Shown: positions 54,837 to 64,000 of the stretch, piece by piece
How the letters are laid out: every line of letters starts with the position of its first letter
How positions within the stretch are numbered: the first letter of the stretch is position 1
Program-made: the position numbers and the translations under genes
DNA from: Tupaia tana
Taxonomy: Eukaryota; Chordata; Mammalia; Scandentia; Tupaiidae
Direction of reading: 5' to 3'
NCBI GenBank assembly: GCA_026018925.1
Contig: JAKSZU010000016.1
Span: 59,587,575-59,651,574, forward strand
Length of the DNA stretch: 64,000 nucleotides
Notes under the pieces: model-generated
Seen by the model: the letters and a program-made list of their open reading frames with translations, nothing else
What the model was told of the DNA's origin: nothing
Databases searched by the model: none

Positions 54837-55099
54837 GGGAACCAGCAGTTAGCATAATGGCTATGTCGCTGGACTCCCACGCAGTCGACCGCGGTTCGCG
54901 TCCCGGACCCGGTGGCTTAAAACTCACGCCGGGCGCGTGTGCGTACGTGCCCAAGATCCCGAGAGGAGAATGGAGGAGAAGGGATTGCGGCGTGACCGTC
55001 CCCTCTGGGGGGTGATTTCTCGCTTTCTGTCTCTATGTCTCTTTCTGTCTGTCTGGCAAGTGCACGCGCCCTATAGCGAAAACCTCTCCAAAAAAAAAG
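54837..55099 (+). mobile_element. SINE-L, closest to apparent consensus
   Basis: Intact CpGs throughout (GTCGACCGCGGTTCGCGTCC, GCCGGGCGCGTGTGCG). Perfect 13-bp duplication GTTATATGCTATT at 54824-54836 and 55100-55112; short unmutated A tail. Probably among the youngest copies here. Confidence 0.96.
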
Positions 55100-55112
55100 G
55101 TTATATGCTATT

Positions 55113-55528
55113 CAATGTAATGTAAACAAGATTATGATGATAATAAATAAATTTTAAAAAACTGAACACAATAACGAAAAATAAATTCTAAATTACATGG
55201 TAGTCGTAAAAAAAAAAATCCTTTTTGATCACTGTAAGTGAACTTGTTGAGTATGACCAAAATTATGGAATGAGAAGTTGTTATATAAATTTTACTACAG
55301 AGTGAATTTCGGCACACCTATAACTGATAATAGAGCAGAATTCTGTACTTATTGTCAAGTCCCATTTTTGTCTTTAGCTTTAACTTTTTACATGTTCTTA
55401 TTTCCTTTTGGTAATTTATCTTGGAAACCATTAAACATCAATATAGAAGATTCCTCATTCTTTTTTTCCTCATTCTTTTTTTTTATAGTCTGTGAACGTA
55501 CCATTTTTTTAAAAATGTATTTTGTTTT
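55113..55528. other. No gene seen
   Basis: AT-rich unassigned sequence. Confidence 0.4.
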
Positions 55529-55536
55529 ACAAACTT

Positions 55537-55809
55537 TCTTTTTTTTTTTTTTTTTTGGAGAGGTTTTTTCGCTATAGGGCGCGTGCGCTCGCCAGACAGA
55601 TAGAGAGACATAGAGACAGAAAGCAAGAAATCACCCCCCAGGGGGGACGGCCACGCCGCAATCCCTTCTCCTCCATTCTCCTCTCGGGATCTTGGGCACG
55701 CACGCACACACGCCTGGCATGAGTTTTAAGCCACCGGGTCCGGGACGCAAACCGCAGTCGATTATGTGGGAGTCCAGCGACATAGCCATTATGCTAACTT
55801 CTGGTTCCC
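55537..55809 (-). mobile_element. SINE-L, minus strand
   Basis: Near-consensus copy. The duplicated target is ACAAACT (55529-55535 and 55810-55816), possibly longer. Confidence 0.92.
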
Positions 55810-55814
55810 ACAAA

Positions 55815-55932
55815 CTGTTATTTTTAATTCACCATAGAGAGAGGGAAAGTGAGAAAGCAAGCCACCAGTTCTAGGACTCAAACCAGGGTGGATCATGTGG
55901 GAACCTTAACCATCATGCAACCTGCTAACCTC
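55815..55932 (-). mobile_element. SINE-S, partial, minus strand
   Basis: Lacks a clear tail; AAAGTGAGAAAGCAAGCCAC then a shortened head ending CAACCTGCTAACC. Confidence 0.78.
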
Positions 55933-55947
55933 TGTACCACAATTTTT

Positions 55948-56128
55948 ATTTCTTTTATTTCCTTCCTCTTAAATTTTATTTATCATTATTGTTCATTTTT
56001 ATTTGACCAAAGCAAGACACAGAGAGAGAGAGAGAAAGCAAGAAAGCAAGCTGCCAGGTCTGGAACTCAAACCACAGTCAGCCATGTGGGAGTCCAGCAG
56101 CCCTAACCACCATGCCACCTGCTGGCAT
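55948..56128 (-). mobile_element. SINE-S, minus strand
   Basis: Perfect 11-bp duplication CCACAATTTTT at 55937-55947 and 56129-56139. Confidence 0.93.
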
Positions 56129-56139
56129 CCACAATTTTT

Positions 56140-56744
56140 TAACCTGTAATCTATAGATGGGAATTTAGATTATTTCCAATCTTTTACTGTAACAAAATAA
56201 CTACAAATATTTTTCCAGTTTAGGAAGTGATGACTTAAGCCAAGTATGATTTTCAAATTGCCTCTGTTCTGGTCTAGATTCCTTGAAAGTTCTCCTATCT
56301 CTAAACTCTTTTTGTGCTAGGATGTATCCTTTATAAGGTTCCTTTTCTCCATCTCTGCTTATGAATTGTCTAAAACCAAGTACAATCTTATCATTGCAAA
56401 GCATCATCCCTTTAAGAAGTTATGTGAAAATAACTTAAGACTTTTGTTTGTCATAGATGATTTTTGCATTATTTACCCTTCAGTTTCACATACATTTTGC
56501 TGTTGCTGGGGCATGGTAAGGCTGTTTTAAACTACCCTACCTCTGGTAGAAGGGGGAAATGTCTGATTGACATCCAAGTGGAAATGGAGATTCCACAGTT
56601 CTTCCTCTCCTTCATTAACTTCACCCCACCTCCAAGGACTTTACCATGAAGTGGGGTATGAACTGCCACTAGCTAGCTTTTCCCTTACTGCAGTAGTTCT
56701 AACTGCTCTTGTTAAAAACATTTCACACCAAGTACCATTAAGCA
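56140..56744. other. No gene seen
   Basis: Unassigned non-coding sequence; short open frames carry no recognisable domain. Confidence 0.4.
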
Positions 56745-56873
56745 CCGACCCATAGTGCCTTTGCAACTGCAAAAGAATGCTGTTGCAAAGGCACTATGGC
56801 ATTCCTCTTCCTGGAATGCTGCTAACCTTCACAAACACATGGTTTACTTTCTCACATCTTCAAGAGCTCTTTT

Positions 56874-57150
56874 TTTTTTTTTTTTTTTTTGGAGAGGTTT
56901 TTCCCTACAGGGCACGTGCGCTCGCCAGACAGACAGAGAGCAGAGAGAGACATAGAGACAGAAAGCGAGAAATCACCCCCCAGGGGGGATGGTCACGCCG
57001 CAATCCCTTCTCCTCCATTCTCCTCTCGGGATCTTGGGCACGCATGCACACGCGCCCGGCGTGAGTTGTAAGCCACCGGGTCCGAGACACGAACCGCGGT
57101 CGACTACATGGGAGTCCAGCAACATAGCCATTATGCTAACTGCTGGTTAC
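56874..57150 (-). mobile_element. SINE-L in L2, minus strand
   Basis: Perfect 13-bp duplication CAAGAGCTCTTTT at 56861-56873 and 57151-57163. Confidence 0.94.
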
Positions 57151-57300
57151 CAAGAGCTCTTTTCAAATGCTCCCCTCTTCAAAGAGTCCTGCTTTGTTTA
57201 ACCTCTAACTTTTGATCTTTCTCACTCTGCTTTTTCTTCCCCATTACCTGATCTACAATATATAGCTGTTTGTCTCCCTTCCTTGAAATTAAATTCCATG

Positions 57301-57570
57301 AGGGGCTAGCAGATGGCATAACGGTTACATCGCTGACTCCCACATGGCTAACTGTGGTTCAAGTCCCAGACCTAGTGGCTTGAAAATCACACTGGGTACG
57401 TGTCCAAGTGTGCCCAAGATCCCAGGAGGAGAATGGAGGAGAAGGGATTGCAGCACGGCCATCCCCCTGGAGGGAATTTCTCACTTTCCCTCTCACTCTC
57501 TCTTCCCAGCAAGTATACATCCTAAGGCAAAAACCTCTCCAAAAAAGATTAATAATATAATAAATTAATA
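57301..57570 (+). mobile_element. SINE-O/L in L2
   Basis: Flanked by AAATTCCATGAGG and AAATTCTGTGAAG, a diverged target duplication in L2. Confidence 0.88.
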
Positions 57571-57635
57571 AATTCTGTGAAGACAGAATCTTATTTTATT
57601 TGGTGCTAGCTAGTCGTTCAGTAAATTTCTGTTAA

Positions 57636-57890
57636 CTTATTTGTTTATTTTTAGAGGTTTTTGCCTTAGGGCATATGCCCTTGCTGAGGAGAGACAGGCA
57701 CGGCTAAAGGGAAAGTGAGAAATCACCCCCTGGGGGGATGGCCACAATCCCTTCTCTTCCATTCCCCTCTTGGGATTTTGGGCACACACGCTTCATCAAG
57801 CGTGATTCTCAAGCCACTGGGTCCAGGACTCCAAGTGGGCGGACTATGTGGGAGTCCAGAAAGGTAATCAATACACCATCTGCTGTCCTC
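57636..57890 (-). mobile_element. SINE-O, minus strand
   Basis: Perfect 12-bp duplication AATTTCTGTTAA at 57624-57635 and 57891-57902, despite an otherwise mutated body. Confidence 0.92.
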
Positions 57891-57902
57891 AATTTCTGTT
57901 AA

Positions 57903-58380
57903 ATTAGCAGTGTACGAATACTATCCCAAATCTCGACACAAATTCTGTAACATATATGAAAGAGGGTTAAAAATGCATAGTAAGACAAAAATGTAAGATA
58001 TTATTACAGTCTGAACTTCTAACTTTTGTTAGTGGAGATACCAAAAAAAACAGGAAATAATAACAGAACCAACTCCAACTCAACTCTGTTGATCCCCCCC
58101 TAAACCTTTGTTTCTTTCGGTCAGTTCACATTATGCTCCCACGCTATGCCTCAAAACATTCGTTACTGCCAATACGTAGCTCAATGCTGCCAAAGGTTAA
58201 GAAACTTGCCTAACGTCCCCTGGCAGTCAAGTCAGGCATGTGATTCACTGGCAAAGTAGGATTTAACCTACCATGTCAATACAAATAGAGAAGGCAGCCA
58301 CAGACCTCCGGCCCTGAGAAACAAACTGCTAACGGTCCCGACTCACGCCAGGATTATAGGCCTAAATTTACTAGGAAACC
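57903..58380. other. CHCHD2 5' flank with MIR remnant
   Basis: 58105-58285 carries a decayed MIR core (GGTTAAGAAACTTGCCTAAC). The rest is unassigned. Confidence 0.5.
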
Positions 58381-58620
58381 AGAGGAACTTCCGGTTTTCT
58401 AAAATACCTTGGCGCCAAGTTTGTGACGTCATCCGCCTGCGACGAGGCGCCGCCATGACGTCTTGTTTTCCCAATGACCTTCAGGGCCTGCGGAGACGTC
58501 AGCGGACGGAAGGTCTCAGCCCGTGCGCTGATTGGTCGCTTGTTTGAGCCAGCCCCGCCTCCCGCCTCCAGCTCTCCTGGGCAGAAGCTGTCCGGTTATT
58601 TTCAGCGTTTCGCACGTCTG
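58381..58620 (+). promoter_or_regulatory. CHCHD2: CHCHD2 CpG-island promoter
   Basis: GC- and CpG-rich sequence before exon 1. In order: ETS site ACTTCCGG (58387-58394), a palindromic E2F-like TTGGCGCCAA (58409-58418), a perfect CRE TGACGTCA (58424-58431), a YY1-like GCCGCCATGACG with CRE half TGACGTCT (58456-58463), a third CRE-like GACGTCAG (58495-58502), an inverted CCAAT box ATTGG (58531-58535) and GC-rich CCCCGCCTCCCGCC (about 58553-58566). No TATA box. The arrangement suggests initiation at about 58580-58630. Motifs are seen; binding is inferred. Confidence 0.75.
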
Positions 58621-58642
58621 GTTGATCCTCCGTGGGCTTGCG

Positions 58643-58692
58643 ATGCCGCGTGGAAGCCGAAGCCGCACTTCCCGCATGGCCCCTCCGGCCAG
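58643..58692 (+). other. CHCHD2: CHCHD2 exon 1, coding part
   Basis: ATG in GCTTGCGATGC context. Encodes [16 protein letters not shown] plus two bases of Ser17; donor AG|GTGAGG at 58693. The 5' UTR start is not fixed by sequence. Confidence 0.95.
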
Positions 58693-59802
58693 GTGAGGCC
58701 ATCACGGGGTTTGGGCCGGAGCGCGGTCGCCGGGACTCTGCCCGCGTCATGACGAAGAGGGAGGCCGCGCGGGCTGGGGTGAACCGAGGCCGTTTTTGGC
58801 TTGGGCCGGACTAGCGTAGATTTTGTTCAGCTAGTGTGCTAGGAGTGTGAAGAAGGAATTCTTCTGTGGAAATACTTCTTTTCTAAAGGATGGGAAAGAT
58901 ATAAAGTTACGAGCCGATGCCACTTGATAGGAAAATCATAACCTTTTGACCTAGTCGTCTTTGGGGCTGGAAGCATGGAAAGTCTGAAACTGGGCAAACG
59001 GAGCTTGATAAATTTGAAGCCTTTGAAGGCAGTACGGACATAGTAAACTGTTGAAAGCATCCAAATGTCCTAAAGATAGGGAATAGTTGAAACTAATTTT
59101 GGTATAAAGGTCAAACAAGTCACTTCAGCTTACTAGGCCTGTTTTCTAGTTTGTAAAATGAAGGAATTGGAAATTAATTCCCCAGATGATTATCATTAGG
59201 TGTTAATTCAAGTGTTAATGGATCAGTGAGACCTTCCTTGATTATCCTAAAGGTTCGATATCCAAGAACACACTCCCCTATCTGGCTATTTCTTCATTTA
59301 CTGTTATATGACACATTTGAGTATTAACTGTGTGCAGTGGGGCAGTAGGGTGGTGCGCACGTGGTAAAAGAATTTACCAGAGACAGAAGCTGAGCATGAG
59401 TAGGAGTTAAGTTTATTAACTTAACTTTTCACTGATGAAAGTGCTGGGAGAGACCAGGGAAAACCTTTTGCTGGAGAGGGGCTCTTTTTCATGGTCTCAA
59501 TCCTAATCCTAGGGGTAGGGTAAGGATAAACTCCAAGCTCGTTGCCCTCCTGATAGGACGGCTGGTCACTTCTCAGGAATGAAGAGCCACTGTCAGCCAA
59601 TAGTGATTGATTGAGGGGCGGGAATTGGTTGGACAGTTGGACTATTTTTGTGTGTCCCCCTCCTCCCCCTCCCTCGTTTTAAAAACTCGGGTGGAGGGTT
59701 TATCTTGGGCCCTTAACCTTGAGCAAGTTTATGTCCGTAAGTAAGGCTCACTTTAGGCCCTCTTTATTAACCTTTGCTTGCCTATTTTCTTATGAACCCT
59801 CC

Positions 59803-59841
<39 letters not shown>

Positions 59842-62478
59842 AAGGGGGGGGGGGCTTTATTGCATCCCATACTTTTTTTATTTAACTTTTGTTTATCCAT
59901 TTATTTATTTTAATTTTACCAGAGAGGGAGAAAGAGAAAGAAAGAAAGCCACCAGGTCCAGGACTCGAACCGGTTGACTATGTGGGAGTCCAATGCCCTT
60001 AACCACCACGCCACCTGCTGGCCCTGCAGTGTGTTCTTTAAAGGTGCTGTGGATTATGTGGATGCATGGAAATGGTTGAGAAAATGCAGAAAACAATATT
60101 TTAGGTTTGGTGATTTCAGCCTTAAAAGATTGAAGAGATGTGGGGCTGGATGGTGGTATAGCAGCAGAGCTGAGCGGTGGCACCCACATCTGAGGGTCTT
60201 AGGTGTGTCCTGAGACCTTCCTGTATACTCTGGGCTCTTACACACATGCCCATGGTCAGGGCTGGCTTAGGCTGGGGTAGACTCAGTAGTAGAGACCCTG
60301 TTGGAGGTTCCCCTCCTCCCCTCCATCTAGCTCCTGTGAAAGAAATACACTAACCTAAAAAAAGGAAAGGTTAAAGAAATAAAATGATGTAAATAGTTCC
60401 TGGAATCCATGGAGTATTCTTGTATGAATATGGTAAGTATTTGTGTTTAACTAAAAATCCTGCTGTTTAGTTTAATATACAAGTGTGCGTTTTGTTTAAA
60501 TCTACAATTTCTAAAACTGATTTTGAAGTGGCAACTTTGTACTTTCTGTTTTATTTCCTCCTCACAGCCGGGCACCTCAAATGAGAGCTGCCCCCAGGCC
60601 AGCAGCTCAGCCGCCTGTAGTGGCCCCACCATCTGCAGTCGGCTCTCCTGCTGCTGCACCGCGGCAGCCAGGTCTGATGGCCCAGATGGCAACCACTGCA
60701 GCTGGCGTGGCTGTGGGCTCTGCTGTGGGACACACACTGGGGCATGCCATCACTGGGGGCTTCAGTGGAGGAAGTAACGCTGAGCCCTCCAGGCCTGACA
60801 TCACTTACCAGGTAACCTTTGGGGCAGCATTTCCCTTTCATGGCTGTCTTTTAGGAGAAAACTTAGTTGTATATAAGTTCCTTATGTAGAATAACTGTCT
60901 TTTAAATTTAAGTTTGCAATGCTGTTCATAGAAAATGGGCTAGCAAAAGGTGAGTTAATGCCTTACACTAGCATCGACAGATACTTTAGGAGTTGGTTTT
61001 TCTGCCCAAGGAGTAAACTGTAACATTCCAACTTGATTCATTGTAAAATAGCCATTTCTTCCCTTAAGTATTTTATATTTGTGACACTTCTTACTAGTGC
61101 ATAGGCTCAATGTTAGTTAAGTAACCAAAAATCTCTAAAATAGCTCTATGCTCTTAGCTGATAGTTACCACTAACCCCTTTTCTGACTTATGTGGATTTT
61201 CTAGAATAGTCTTATTTTTCTTCTATGAAGCTTCACTGAACCATTTAGTCTTGAGACGCCATCTTATTTTTGGGATCTTTCTGATTGTAACTTTGTTCAC
61301 TTTCCATGTTCTTGAAACCTTTAATTTGCACATGGTTCTAGTTCTAGTTCTCTTTCCCCAGTTAACTTCAAAGAATGAGTACTGCTCTTTGTTTAGGTGT
61401 AAGTCTGATTTCTTTTTTCAACAATATTGAATATTTTGCCTTTACAGGAGCCTCAGGGAACCCAGCCAGCATATGAGCAGCAGCAGCAGTTTGGACCTTG
61501 CCACTATGAGATAAAACAGTTTTTGGAGTGTGCCCAGAACCAGAGTGACATTAAGCTCTGTGAGGGTTTCAGTGAGGTGCTGAAACAGTGCAGATTTGCA
61601 AATGGTTAGTGATTTACCAGACTCTTACCTGCTTAGTTCATAGCACTATTCCTGGGCCCTATAGAACTCAGGGTGTCTGCTTAATAAATTGACAGATTAG
61701 CAGAGTTTGCTTAAATTTTTCTCAAACTAATTTAACTCTTTTAACAAGGGGCTAGCTGGTGCAGAGGTTTGTAGTCATTATCTGAAGCAGTTATCATTTA
61801 TGTTCTGAATCTGATTCTTCCTTAATCAGGTATAAATTGGTATGTTGGATCTTACCGTAGTTACTACATGTGCGTGATTACCTAGCTTTAAGACCATGAT
61901 TATAAAATTATGTTTATTTTCACCAAAATCCAGGGATGGACATAGACCCTGATATATCATGGACATTCTGCATACCACACAGAGAGAGGAGTTCATTAAG
62001 TCCAAGCAGAACTCTTCAGATTTAGGCTCCCTGGCATGTTGGCTATCAGCTTGTTTTTATGTAATTTCCCTTGTTTACCTAAAAATTCACTGAATATTAG
62101 AATGCTTATTTTATCTTCCCACTTTCATTTGGGTAGGAAATAAGGGAGAAGTTAATCCTTTCCAGTGGTTGAGCTAAGGAATTAAGAGATTGCATATCTA
62201 AGTTTGTCAGAAGTCTTTGCTGAAACTACATTTAGTACCAAAGTGGCTAAATTTCTGCTTCAAGATTCCAAACTATAAGGACACATACCCTGTCTCAGTC
62301 TTGTCAAGTGTAGAGATAGTTTTGTTGGCCACAGGATGCCTTTAATGGCTTACAAAGGAAACCAGTAACCTTGGGCTGTTGTCATTTATGTTGCCATAAT
62401 TTGGAAGGCGTGTGTTTTGTTGAATATACGTAACTAGCATTTTTCTAACTCACCTTTTTGTTTGCAGGATTATCCTAA
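58643..62478 (+). CDS. CHCHD2: CHCHD2, mitochondrial twin CX9C protein (4 coding exons)
   Basis: Joined exons 58643-58692, 60568-60811, 61448-61604 and 62468-62478 give 462 nt, 153 residues (human 151). CHCHD2 (MNRR1) acts in the mitochondrial intermembrane space with CHCHD10 and the MICOS complex. It supports complex IV, binds Bcl-xL, and under stress enters the nucleus to act on oxygen-responsive promoters; human missense variants are linked to Parkinson disease. Residues 1-50 are Arg/Ala/Pro-rich (import region). A conserved hydrophobic glycine-rich helix covers about 53-82 ([20 protein letters not shown]). The CHCH domain at 114-150 has two CX9C motifs: C116-C126 and C136-C146, all four cysteines intact. 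The linker is Gln-rich (EQQQQ, 108-112). The C-terminus is Gly-Leu-Ser, where human has Gly-Leu-Ala. All splice sites are GT-AG. No inactivating change is seen, so this looks like the functional locus. Confidence 0.97.
59807..59856. repeat. (TG)n followed by G run
   Basis: (GT)n of about 35 bases, then TTTAAGGGGGGGGGGG, in CHCHD2 intron 1. Confidence 0.9.
59870..60025 (-). mobile_element. SINE-S in CHCHD2 intron 1, minus strand
   Basis: Short-type copy antisense to the gene: TTTATTTTAATTTTACCAGA tail and head CGCCACCTGCTGGCCC. B-box region GGACTCGAACCGG is intact (antisense). Confidence 0.88.
60138..60370 (+). mobile_element. Possible SINE-like element of another family
   Basis: GTGGGGCTGGATGGTGGTAT AGCAGCAGAGC start and ACCTAAAAAAAGGAAAGG end suggest a retroposon, but it matches none of the other SINEs here. 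Confidence 0.35.
60568..60811 (+). other. CHCHD2: CHCHD2 exon 2
   Basis: 244 bp coding Ser17 (completed) to Gln98, including the hydrophobic helix; donor CAG|GTAACC at 60812. Confidence 0.96.
60812..61447 (+). other. CHCHD2: CHCHD2 intron 2
   Basis: 636-bp intron with no recognisable repeat. The polypyrimidine tract is weak and the acceptor is ATTTTGCCTTTACAG. Confidence 0.92.
61448..61604 (+). other. CHCHD2: CHCHD2 exon 3 (CHCH domain)
   Basis: 157 bp encoding Glu99 to the first base of Gly151, with all four CX9C cysteines; donor AATG|GTTAGT. Confidence 0.96.
61605..62467 (+). other. CHCHD2: CHCHD2 intron 3
   Basis: 863-bp intron without a recognisable SINE, LINE or gene; acceptor CACCTTTTTGTTTGCAG. 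Confidence 0.92.
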
Positions 62479-62765
62479 TCAAGTTGTTCATACTGAAGGA
62501 ATAAAGAAGTCGACTCTCATGACCAAGTTAATTTAGTGTGAACAAATAATTGACAGTGAAATTATAAAGTGTAAAATCATCAGTTAAACCTCTTCTGTTA
62601 TCAGTAGCTTCCTTTAGAATTACAATGAAAGAGGATATTATTCTGTGAGGAAGTTCATTGAAATTATGTAGAATCTGGGGCTGGGCAGATTGTGTAACCT
62701 TAAACCAGTTGTTGGAATTGTTTAATGAGTTAATTAGAATAAAGCAATTTTCTTGGAAGATGTGT
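62468..62765 (+). other. CHCHD2: CHCHD2 exon 4: last codons, stop and 3' UTR
   Basis: Eleven coding bases (completing Gly, then Leu-Ser-stop; TAA at 62476-62478) followed by a 3' UTR (CAAGTTAATTTAGTGTGAAC, ATCAGTTAAACCTCTTCTG) that resembles the human one. Confidence 0.9.
62738..62743 (+). terminator. CHCHD2: CHCHD2 poly(A) signal AATAAA
   Basis: AATAAA in TTAATTAGAATAAAGCAATT near the expected end of the 3' UTR. An earlier AATAAA at 62500-62505 lies close to the stop and is less likely to be the main signal. Confidence 0.8.
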
Positions 62766-62972
62766 CTTTTGAGAGTAAGGTCATAAATTGGATATGGTGT
62801 ACACATAAGAGCTTACTGAACATACAATCTTCGAAAAAGAACTTGATTGTCTCAGTATGTCCTTAAATTCATGTATTCTATAGTCTCAGTATGTTAAATT
62901 AGCTTCTACCCAGAGGAGTTATGTAAAGAGCAGGTCACTAGCAAACAACATTGTTCGTTAAAAAGGTTCCAA

Positions 62973-63152
62973 TAAGGGCCAGCAAGTGGCATAGTGGTTA
63001 AGGCCCTGGACTCTCACATGGCTAACCACAGTTTGAGTCCTGGACCTGGTGGCTGGCTTTTTCACTTTCTCTCTCTCTGTCTTTCTCTGGTGAGCACATG
63101 GGTCCTATAGAAAACTTAAAATAATAATAAATAATTTTTAAAAATACATTAG
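62973..63152 (+). mobile_element. SINE-S-like copy with long-type ending
   Basis: Just downstream of CHCHD2. Ends TGGTGAGCACATGGGTCCTATAG-like (two adjoining pieces) plus an AT tail. Duplication AAAGGTTCCAA at 62962-62972 and 63153-63163. Confidence 0.92.
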
Positions 63153-63163
63153 AAAGGTTCCAA

Positions 63164-63464
63164 GTGCTACATGCCTAGAGTTGAAAACACTGAGCCATAA
63201 CAGGACATTTTGCTTAAAATACTATTTTAATCAGCTAGGTGATAAAATAGACCTCTGGGCAAGTCAGCACTGCGTGTCACTGTTCTCCTGGGATATCTCA
63301 TTGGTTGGGTGAGCATGAAAACCATTCTCTTACACAGATCTTCCTTTGCCAGTGTTTTTCTTCTACCTATGGCATTGTAGCTTTCACTTCCTGTAAGACT
63401 TGAGCCAGCTGTAGTAACCCACTGCATGCTGGTGAAGGAATGAAGGGGATGGACTCGAGTTTTT
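63164..63464. other. No gene seen
   Basis: Unassigned sequence between CHCHD2-proximal SINEs. Confidence 0.4.
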
Positions 63465-63698
63465 ATTGATTTTTTTTTTAAAGGTTTTTGCCATGGGCGA
63501 GTGTACTTGCCAGAGAGAGGCAGTGAGAGGGAAAGTGAGAAATCAACCCCTGGGAGAATGACCACAACACAATCCCTTCTCCATTCTCTTCCTGGGATTT
63601 TGGGCATGCATACATGCAAATATGTCCAACATGAATTTCAAGCTGTTAGGTCCAGGATTTGAACCATGGGAGCCCAACACCTTAACTACCATGCCCCT
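63465..63698 (-). mobile_element. SINE-O, minus strand
   Basis: TTTTTTTTAAAGGTTTTTGC on the left, core GAAATCAACCCCTGGGAGAA; head partly deleted (GAACCATGGGAGCCCAAC). Confidence 0.85.
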
Positions 63699-63701
63699 TT
63701 T

Positions 63702-63942
63702 AAGACTTTAGAGGTTGTTGCCTTAAGGCATGTGTGCTTACTGGAGAAAGAGGCAATGAGAGGGAAAGTGAGTAATCACCCCCCAGGGGGTTGGTTACAC
63801 CACAATCCCTTCTCCATTTTATTCCTGGGATCTTGGGTATGCATGCATATGCACCCTGTGTGATTTTGAAGCTACTGGGGCCAGGACTTGGACCTTGGTC
63901 GGCCACGTGGGAGTCCAGCAACCTATACCATCTACTGGTCCC
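63702..63942 (-). mobile_element. SINE-O, minus strand, tandem with the previous one
   Basis: TTTAGAGGTTGTTGCCTTAA start, core CACCCCCCAGGGGG, head ending CATCTACTGGTCCC. Confidence 0.87.
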
Positions 63943-63945
63943 ATT

Positions 63946-64000
63946 TATCTTTTTTTTTTTTTTTTTTGTCAGAGGTCATGTGTGCTCGCCAGAGAGGGAA
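63946..64000 (-). mobile_element. SINE, minus strand, cut by window end
   Basis: Poly(T) then GTCAGAGGTCATGTGTGCTC GCCAGAGAGG, the 3' end of another long-type copy running off the window. Confidence 0.8.

Larger units (their letters stand above)
56745..57635 (+). mobile_element. L2-type LINE 3' end split by SINEs
   Basis: CATTCCTCTTCCTGGAATGC, GTTTGTCTCCCTTCCTTGAA and GTTCAGTAAATTTCTGTTAA are L2 3' parts in order, separated by SINEs at 56874-57150 and 57301-57570. A direct repeat of TTGCAAAGGCACTATGG-like sequence sits near 56755-56800. Confidence 0.6.
58693..60567 (+). other. CHCHD2: CHCHD2 intron 1
   Basis: 1875-bp intron. It holds an antisense MIR remnant (59095-59225), an unassigned possibly LTR-like block (59320-59800), a (TG)n-G-run, a minus-strand SINE-S and a SINE-like element at about 60138-60370. 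The acceptor is TTTTATTTCCTCCTCACAG. Confidence 0.9.

Noticed and set aside
54837-55099. Could the intact A and B boxes mean a real tRNA gene?
   Set aside because: No proper acceptor stem or anticodon arm can be drawn; body, poly(A) and target duplication show a SINE.
58455-58547. Upstream open frame of 30 codons starting at a good-context ATG in the CHCHD2 promoter
   Set aside because: It lies upstream of the CCAAT box and probable start site, so it is probably not transcribed.
59320-59800. Alternative exon or LTR in CHCHD2 intron 1
   Set aside because: No convincing splice sites or open frame, and no LTR ends that I could recognise; left unassigned.

Overview
This window is nuclear genomic DNA from a placental mammal. 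Two genes are recognisable, NUPR2 (47427-47714, +) and CHCHD2 (four coding exons, 58643-62478, +). They sit head to tail in the order I recall for human chromosome 7p11.2. Everything else is intron, regulatory DNA, retrocopies of cellular mRNAs and very dense interspersed repeats.

The species cannot be fixed from sequence alone. The window is saturated with roughly 100 copies of one tRNA-derived SINE superfamily with an internal Pol III A box and B box, a head resembling tRNA-Leu/Ser, and target-site duplications. I use three working names. SINE-L is the long type of about 260 bp: tRNA head, GC-rich middle with a C-run/G-run hairpin, pyrimidine tract, an end reading CCTATAGCAAAAACCTCTCC, then poly(A). 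SINE-S is the short type of about 180 bp: same head, pyrimidine tract, then TCAAATTAAAATAAA and an AT-rich tail. SINE-O is an older, mutated long type. There are no abundant Alu, B1, Tu, CAN or other order-typical SINEs that I know, but one 7SL-derived Alu-like pair of monomers at 42755-42970 points to Euarchontoglires. A dermopteran (colugo) is my best guess by elimination, not a proven assignment.

Layout: 1-13.8 kb holds SINEs, L2 and L1 fragments and a WDR61/SKI8 processed pseudogene. 13.8-19.4 kb holds an RPL17 retrocopy, two copies of an unassigned ancient repeat, a palindromic mariner-like MITE and an MLT1 LTR. 19.4-30.4 kb holds SINEs and a long L1 broken up by later SINEs. 30.9-33.2 kb holds CWC15 and CALM2 retrocopies. 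33-46 kb holds SINEs, L2, an antisense L1, a 5' fragment of a TRNAU1AP retrocopy and the 7SL-derived element. 46-48.3 kb is the CpG-rich NUPR2 locus, the only stretch of comparable length nearly free of SINEs. 48.3-58.3 kb is another SINE field. 58.4-62.8 kb is CHCHD2, and the window ends in more SINEs.

The two genes are not known to act in one pathway. NUPR2 encodes a small basic nuclear protein. CHCHD2 encodes a twin CX9C mitochondrial intermembrane-space protein that also has a reported nuclear role. Most open reading frames elsewhere are chance translations of SINEs, which share a GC-rich core. No operon, CRISPR array, phage or other prokaryotic-type system is present.
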